From NCBI RefSeq assembly GCF_042682915.1, contig NZ_JBHUIW010000028.1:1-64000 (forward strand): a DNA stretch of 64,000 bases. Reading direction: 5' to 3'. Shown in pieces: positions 60,701 through 64,000 of the stretch (positions are counted from its first letter, which is position 1; each line of letters opens with the position of its first letter). The notes under the pieces were generated by a model, which was given only the letters and a program-made list of their open reading frames with translations, ran no database searches and was not told the origin of the DNA. The position numbers were made by a program, and so were the translations under genes. This stretch comes from Rhodoplanes azumiensis. GTDB lineage: Bacteria > Pseudomonadota > Alphaproteobacteria > Rhizobiales > Xanthobacteraceae.

Positions 60701-61987
60701 TCACCGGTCGACCAGAATAGCCCGGAAATCGTTGATGTTGGTGCAGGTCGGCCCGGGCCGCAACAGGTCGCCGAGCCGCTCGAAGAAGCCGGTGGAATCG
60801 TTGTCGGCAAGAAACGCGGCGGGATCGAGGCCGAGCGCGCGCGCCCGTGCCACGGTGGTCTCGTCGACGAAGGCGCCGGCCGGATCGTCGGCCTTGCCGC
60901 CGCCGCCGTCGATGCCGTCGGTGTCGGCGGCGAGCGCCGCCACGCCGGGCAGGCCGTCGAGGGCGGCCGCGAGCGCCAGCACGTATTCCTGGTTCGGCCC
61001 GCCGCGGCCCTTTCCACGCAACGTCACGGTCAGCTCACCGCCCGACAGGATCACGGCGCGGCGGTGCTGGGCGACGAACTCCTTGGCGATGGCGGCGTGC
61101 TGGGCCGCGACCGTGCGGGCCTCGCCCTCCAGCCGGTCGCCGAGCAGCAGGCAGTCGAGCCCGGACGCCCGGACCTTGGCCTCGACCTGCTCGAAGGCAT
61201 CCTGCGGCCGCGCCACGATCCGGTAGTCGAGATCCGCGAAGACCGGGTCGCCGGGCTTGGGCGTCTCGTTCGCCGGGGTCTCCAGCGCCGCCTTGATCTC
61301 GTCCGGGATGTCGAGACCGTAGCGGGCGACGATGGCGCGGGCGTCGGCGAGCGTCGTCGGATCCGGCACGGTCGGGCCGGAGCCGATCACGCTCGGATCG
61401 TCGCCGGGCACGTCGGAGATCGACAGCGTCACCACCTTGGCCGGATGGGCGCGCGCCGCGAGCCGGCCGCCCTTCAGCCGGGAGAGATGCTTGCGGACCG
61501 TGTTGATCTCGCCGATCGCCGCCCCGCAGCGCAGGAGCTGGCGGGTGACGGCCTGCTTGGCGGCGAGCGAGATGCCCGCGGCCGGCGCGATCCAGTTGGC
61601 CGAGGCGCCGCCCGACACCAGCACCAGGACGAGATCGTTCGGCCCGGCCGCGTCGGCGAGCGCGAGCGTCGTCTCGGCGCCGGCGAGACCGGCCGCGTCG
61701 GGCACCGGATGTCCGGCCTCGACCACCTCGATCACCCGGCCCTTGCGGCCGTGGCCGTGCCGCGTCACCGCGATGCCGGTCAGCCGGTCCTTGGGCAGCC
61801 GCAGCTTGTCGAGGTAGTGCGCCTCGACGGCCTCGACGGTCGCGCCGGCGGCCTTGCCGGCGGCCAGCACGACGACCCGCCCAGTCTCCGGAGGAGCCGG
61901 CAGCGCCGGGGGCAGGCAGACCGAAGGATGCGCGGCCGCGACGGCCGCCTCGTACAGCTTGACCAGCAGATCGCGGCTCGGGCTCAT
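60701..61987 (-). CDS. Glycerate 2-kinase (DUF4147/MOFRL type)
   Basis: Phosphorylates glycerate to 2-phosphoglycerate, feeding lower glycolysis. The 428-residue protein has the DUF4147 part (VVVLAAGKAAGATVEAVEAH in the first 60 residues, VLVLVSGGASANWIAPAAGI in the middle) and the C-terminal MOFRL domain (KGRGGPNQEYVLALAAAL, ADTDGIDG). The ATG at 61987 follows AGAGG. It is the first gene of the operon with DUF1036 and pyruvate kinase: glycerate to 2-phosphoglycerate, and after enolase to pyruvate, so the two enzymes sit in one route. Confidence 0.93.
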   Translation of the reverse strand: MSPSRDLLVKLYEAAVAAAHPSVCLPPALPAPPETGRVVVLAAGKAAGATVEAVEAHYLDKLRLPKDRLTGIAVTRHGHGRKGRVIEVVEAGHPVPDAAGLAGAETTLALADAAGPNDLVLVLVSGGASANWIAPAAGISLAAKQAVTRQLLRCGAAIGEINTVRKHLSRLKGGRLAARAHPAKVVTLSISDVPGDDPSVIGSGPTVPDPTTLADARAIVARYGLDIPDEIKAALETPANETPKPGDPVFADLDYRIVARPQDAFEQVEAKVRASGLDCLLLGDRLEGEARTVAAQHAAIAKEFVAQHRRAVILSGGELTVTLRGKGRGGPNQEYVLALAAALDGLPGVAALAADTDGIDGGGGKADDPAGAFVDETTVARARALGLDPAAFLADNDSTGFFERLGDLLRPGPTCTNINDFRAILVDR

Positions 61988-62196
61988 TGCAACCTCTGAT
62001 GTTTTCGTCGGCGCGCCACGGCAGCGTCGCGGCACGCCGCGGAGCGTTCGCCTTATAGAGCCTCGCCGGGAGAAAGCATCCCGGAGAACTACGCTGGCAC
62101 CGGGCACGACCGGCATGCGATCGGCGTGCGGCTGGCGGATGGCTGGCGAGCGTGCGTGGCCGGCCCTATCTTGCCGATCAGCGGAGACCCATCATC

Positions 62197-62541
62197 ATGA
62201 CCCAGACCCCCGACCGTTCCGACCTGTTCGGTTCCCTCGACGCGCTCGATCCGGCCGTCCGCACGGCGCTCGAAGCCGCCGTGTTCCGGCGGCTCGTCGC
62301 GCATCTGCGCGACCGCACCGATGTGCAGAACATCGACCTGATGAATCTCGCCGGCTTCTGCCGCAACTGCCTGTCCAACTGGCTCAAGGACGCCGCCGAC
62401 GCGACCGGCGTGCCGCTCTCCAAGGACCAGAGCCGCGAGGCCGTCTACGGCATGCCCTACGACACCTGGAAGGCGACCTACCAGCGCGAGGCGACCCCCG
62501 CCCAGCAGGCCGCCTTCGCCAAGACCCACACGCACGGCTGA
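62197..62541 (+). CDS. DUF1244 family protein
   Basis: A 114-residue protein of the DUF1244 family, with the central signature DVQNIDLMNLAGFCRNCLSN, seen up to the limit, then WLKDAADATG and YGMPYDTWKATYQ. The fold is helical and a structure of a family member exists, but no function is known. The gene is linked to the DUF2312/GapR gene in this order, as here. Confidence 0.92.
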   Translation: MTQTPDRSDLFGSLDALDPAVRTALEAAVFRRLVAHLRDRTDVQNIDLMNLAGFCRNCLSNWLKDAADATGVPLSKDQSREAVYGMPYDTWKATYQREATPAQQAAFAKTHTHG

Positions 62542-62721
62542 ACCCACACGCACGGCCGAGCGCCCCGCGATCCACGGTCGAGGCTTTTCGCCCACACGTC
62601 CGGCTTTTTTGCGCGGGCGTGTGGATGATGTGGATCGCGGCCCTCCTGCCCTCGCGTCGCCTTGACGGGCTGGCAGAATTGGCCCGTATCAGCCGAAACA
62701 CGTTTTTCGTCGAGGACCGAG

Positions 62722-63003
62722 ATGCCCGCAACCGCCGCCGCCGATGCCCGTGCCGACAAGAATCGCGCGGAGCGGTTCGCCCAGGATCAGCTCCGTGCCT
62801 TCGTCGAGCGCATCGAGAAGCTGGAAGAAGAGAAGAAAGCGATCGCCGACGACATCAAGGACGTGTTCGCCGAGGCGAAGGGCAACGGCTACGACACCAA
62901 GGCGCTGCGCGCCGTGATCCGCCTGCGCAAGCAGGACAAGGACGAGCGCGCCGAGCACGAGGCGATTCTCGAGACCTACAAAGCCGCCCTCGGGATGATC
63001 TGA
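62722..63003 (+). CDS. gapR: GapR (DUF2312) nucleoid-associated protein
   Basis: A 93-residue DNA-binding protein that in Caulobacter binds overtwisted DNA ahead of replication and transcription and aids topoisomerases. DQLRAFVERIEKLEEEKKAI and DIKDVFAEAKGNGYDTKALR (about 22-61), then AVIRLRKQDKDERAEHEAIL are the family pattern. The start at 62722 fits the family; GAGGA is in front. A dispersed palindromic element follows the stop. Confidence 0.93.
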   Translation: MPATAAADARADKNRAERFAQDQLRAFVERIEKLEEEKKAIADDIKDVFAEAKGNGYDTKALRAVIRLRKQDKDERAEHEAILETYKAALGMI

Positions 63004-63031
63004 GACGGTGCGCACCGGTCGTCCGGGCGTT

Positions 63032-63185
63032 CTCACCCTCTCCCTCAGGGAGAGGGTCGGTGCGCGCCGCAGGCGAGCACCGGGGTGAGGGTTTACGGCG
63101 GCAGTTGGTGACCTCGGCAGCCCCTCACCCGGACGTCGCGCCTTCGGCGCGAACCCCGATCTCTCCCCGCCGGGGAGAGGCGAAG
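63032..63185. repeat. Palindromic intergenic repeat element
   Basis: A mosaic of hairpins: CCCTCTCCC-TCA-GGGAGAGGG (63036-63056), CGCGCC-TTC-GGCGCG near 63137-63151 and CTCTCCCC-GCC-GGGGAGAG (63161-63179). CCCTCACCC-type stretches occur in between. It lies between the convergent gapR and DUF429 genes. Such elements are abundant between genes of Hyphomicrobiales; it may also end transcription. Confidence 0.8.
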
Positions 63186-63220
63186 ATCGTGCCCGCTGAT
63201 GGGCCCGAAGCTCTTGCCCC

Positions 63221-63988
63221 TCACGCCCAGATCGCCATGCGCAGACCGTGGCGGTCGCGCGGCGGCGGATCGGGGAACGACCTCGCGGTCTTCGCGCGAA
63301 GGCGTCGCGCCGTGACGGCACAGGCGAGCGCATCGAGAAGATCGTCCGGTCCGGCACCCTTGGGCGGCGGCGCCTCGACGGCCGCGGCGGGCAGGCCGGC
63401 GGCGATCAGAAGGTCGCGCCGCTGCGCCAGCCCGGGCGGATGAGGACGGCTCTTCACCTTCTTGGGCGTGCACAGCGGACGCATCCCGTTCATCTGCCAG
63501 AACGCCACCTCGGGATGCGTCTCGAAAATCCGCTCGGCCAGCGCGGGCCGCTCGACGAGCAAGCGGTCGACCTCGCGGATCTTCGGGAACAGGCAGAACG
63601 TCTGAAGCGCGACCTTGCGTGGCGGGTCCGAGGTCGTCAGCGCGACGGCAGACGCTCGCCTGTGGGCGGCCAGTGTCGCCGACCAGTCGGCCGGCGGCTC
63701 GGTCTCGGCGTGAACAGCGGCGCGCGACGGCACCGAGAAGACCGAGGATTGTCGCGCGCCAAGCAACGACCGCACGGCGGTCTCCGCCTCGCGGCCGCCG
63801 GGACCGACCCGGTCGGGCAGGCCGATCGGCATGTCGACGGCGATCACGACAGGCTTTTCGGGGGCCGCGACGATGTCGGCAAAGCACCGCTCGACCCGCA
63901 CCCGCACGGCGTCTCCGGCCGGCGCCACGAAGGCGACGATCCAGCCGCCCGGGCATCCGTCGACCCCCGCCAGCCATTCATGGTCCAT
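63221..63988 (-). CDS. DUF429 domain protein
   Basis: A 255-residue protein of DUF429, a family with an RNase H-like fold. WLAGVDGCPGGWIVAFV (5-21), VIAVDMPIGLPD (Asp in the strand) and FETHPEVAFWQMNG, then DDLLDALACAVTARR give the Asp...Asp...Glu...Asp pattern of that fold. Function is not settled, though a nuclease role has been proposed for the family. The window ends 12 bases upstream of its start, so its operon is not seen. Confidence 0.88.
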   Translation of the reverse strand: MDHEWLAGVDGCPGGWIVAFVAPAGDAVRVRVERCFADIVAAPEKPVVIAVDMPIGLPDRVGPGGREAETAVRSLLGARQSSVFSVPSRAAVHAETEPPADWSATLAAHRRASAVALTTSDPPRKVALQTFCLFPKIREVDRLLVERPALAERIFETHPEVAFWQMNGMRPLCTPKKVKSRPHPPGLAQRRDLLIAAGLPAAAVEAPPPKGAGPDDLLDALACAVTARRLRAKTARSFPDPPPRDRHGLRMAIWA

Positions 63989-64000
63989 AAGGTTTCGTTC

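Overview
The window is GC-rich DNA from a purple, bacteriochlorophyll-making alphaproteobacterium, most likely of the order Hyphomicrobiales (Rhodoplanes, Rhodopseudomonas or photosynthetic Bradyrhizobium type). The reasons are one large part of a photosynthesis gene cluster, two PpsR repressors with a bacteriophytochrome next to one of them, an Irr regulator with a GCPWHD heme motif beside fabA-fabB-fabI, and the GapR/DUF1244/DUF1036/pyruvate kinase neighbourhood usual in that order. The genus is inference from gene content.

Region 1 (about 1-12200) is the regulatory and tail-attachment side of the photosynthesis cluster. It holds heme oxygenase (+), then, on the minus strand, bacteriophytochrome, PpsR (no Cys in its helix-turn-helix), a small membrane protein, TspO, BchP, a PucC-family carrier, BchG, a second PpsR (Cys in its helix-turn-helix) and the B12-binding antirepressor AerR/PpaA. 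Heme oxygenase makes biliverdin, the phytochrome uses it to sense far-red light, and the two PpsR proteins plus AerR would turn light, redox and B12 state into control of pigment genes.

Region 2 (12484-27253) is a long rightward superoperon: bchF-bchN-bchB-bchH-bchL-bchM-lhaA-puhA-puhB-puhC-small ORF-acsF-puhE. Many stops and starts overlap as ATGA or GTGA. It carries dark protochlorophyllide reductase (LNB), Mg-chelatase H, the methyltransferase, the aerobic cyclase, the vinyl hydratase, and reaction-centre H subunit with its assembly factors. The puf, crt, bchCXYZ and bchID genes are not in this window.

Region 3 (27300-46300) is housekeeping with some accessory genes: Uma2 nuclease-like protein, L28, DUF3108 protein, SUV3-like helicase and S4 protein, 7Fe ferredoxin, a CarD regulator with a long Lys/Ala/Ser-rich histone-like N-terminal tail, a PACE-type membrane protein, a TIR-domain protein, a CorA-type transporter, fabI, fabB, fabA and irr, a small membrane protein, an SH3 protein and a 2-hydroxyacid dehydrogenase.

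Region 4 (46300-64000) has a small catabolic-looking group (Asp/Glu racemase-superfamily enzyme, FAD monooxygenase, Bug-type binding protein), two chemoreceptors, a DSD1-type PLP enzyme, L36, a TPR protein, the glycerate kinase/DUF1036/pyruvate kinase operon, DUF1244, GapR and DUF429.

The main structure not explained by genes is a set of tandem repeats with an exact 15-bp period at four separate places (3487-3576, 12034-12078, 30009-30128, 35161-35325), two intergenic and two in coding sequence, where they give five-residue peptide repeats. There are also two diverged copies of one dispersed intergenic element (51016-51128 and 58493-58622). No tRNA, rRNA, CRISPR array, transposase or integrase was seen.
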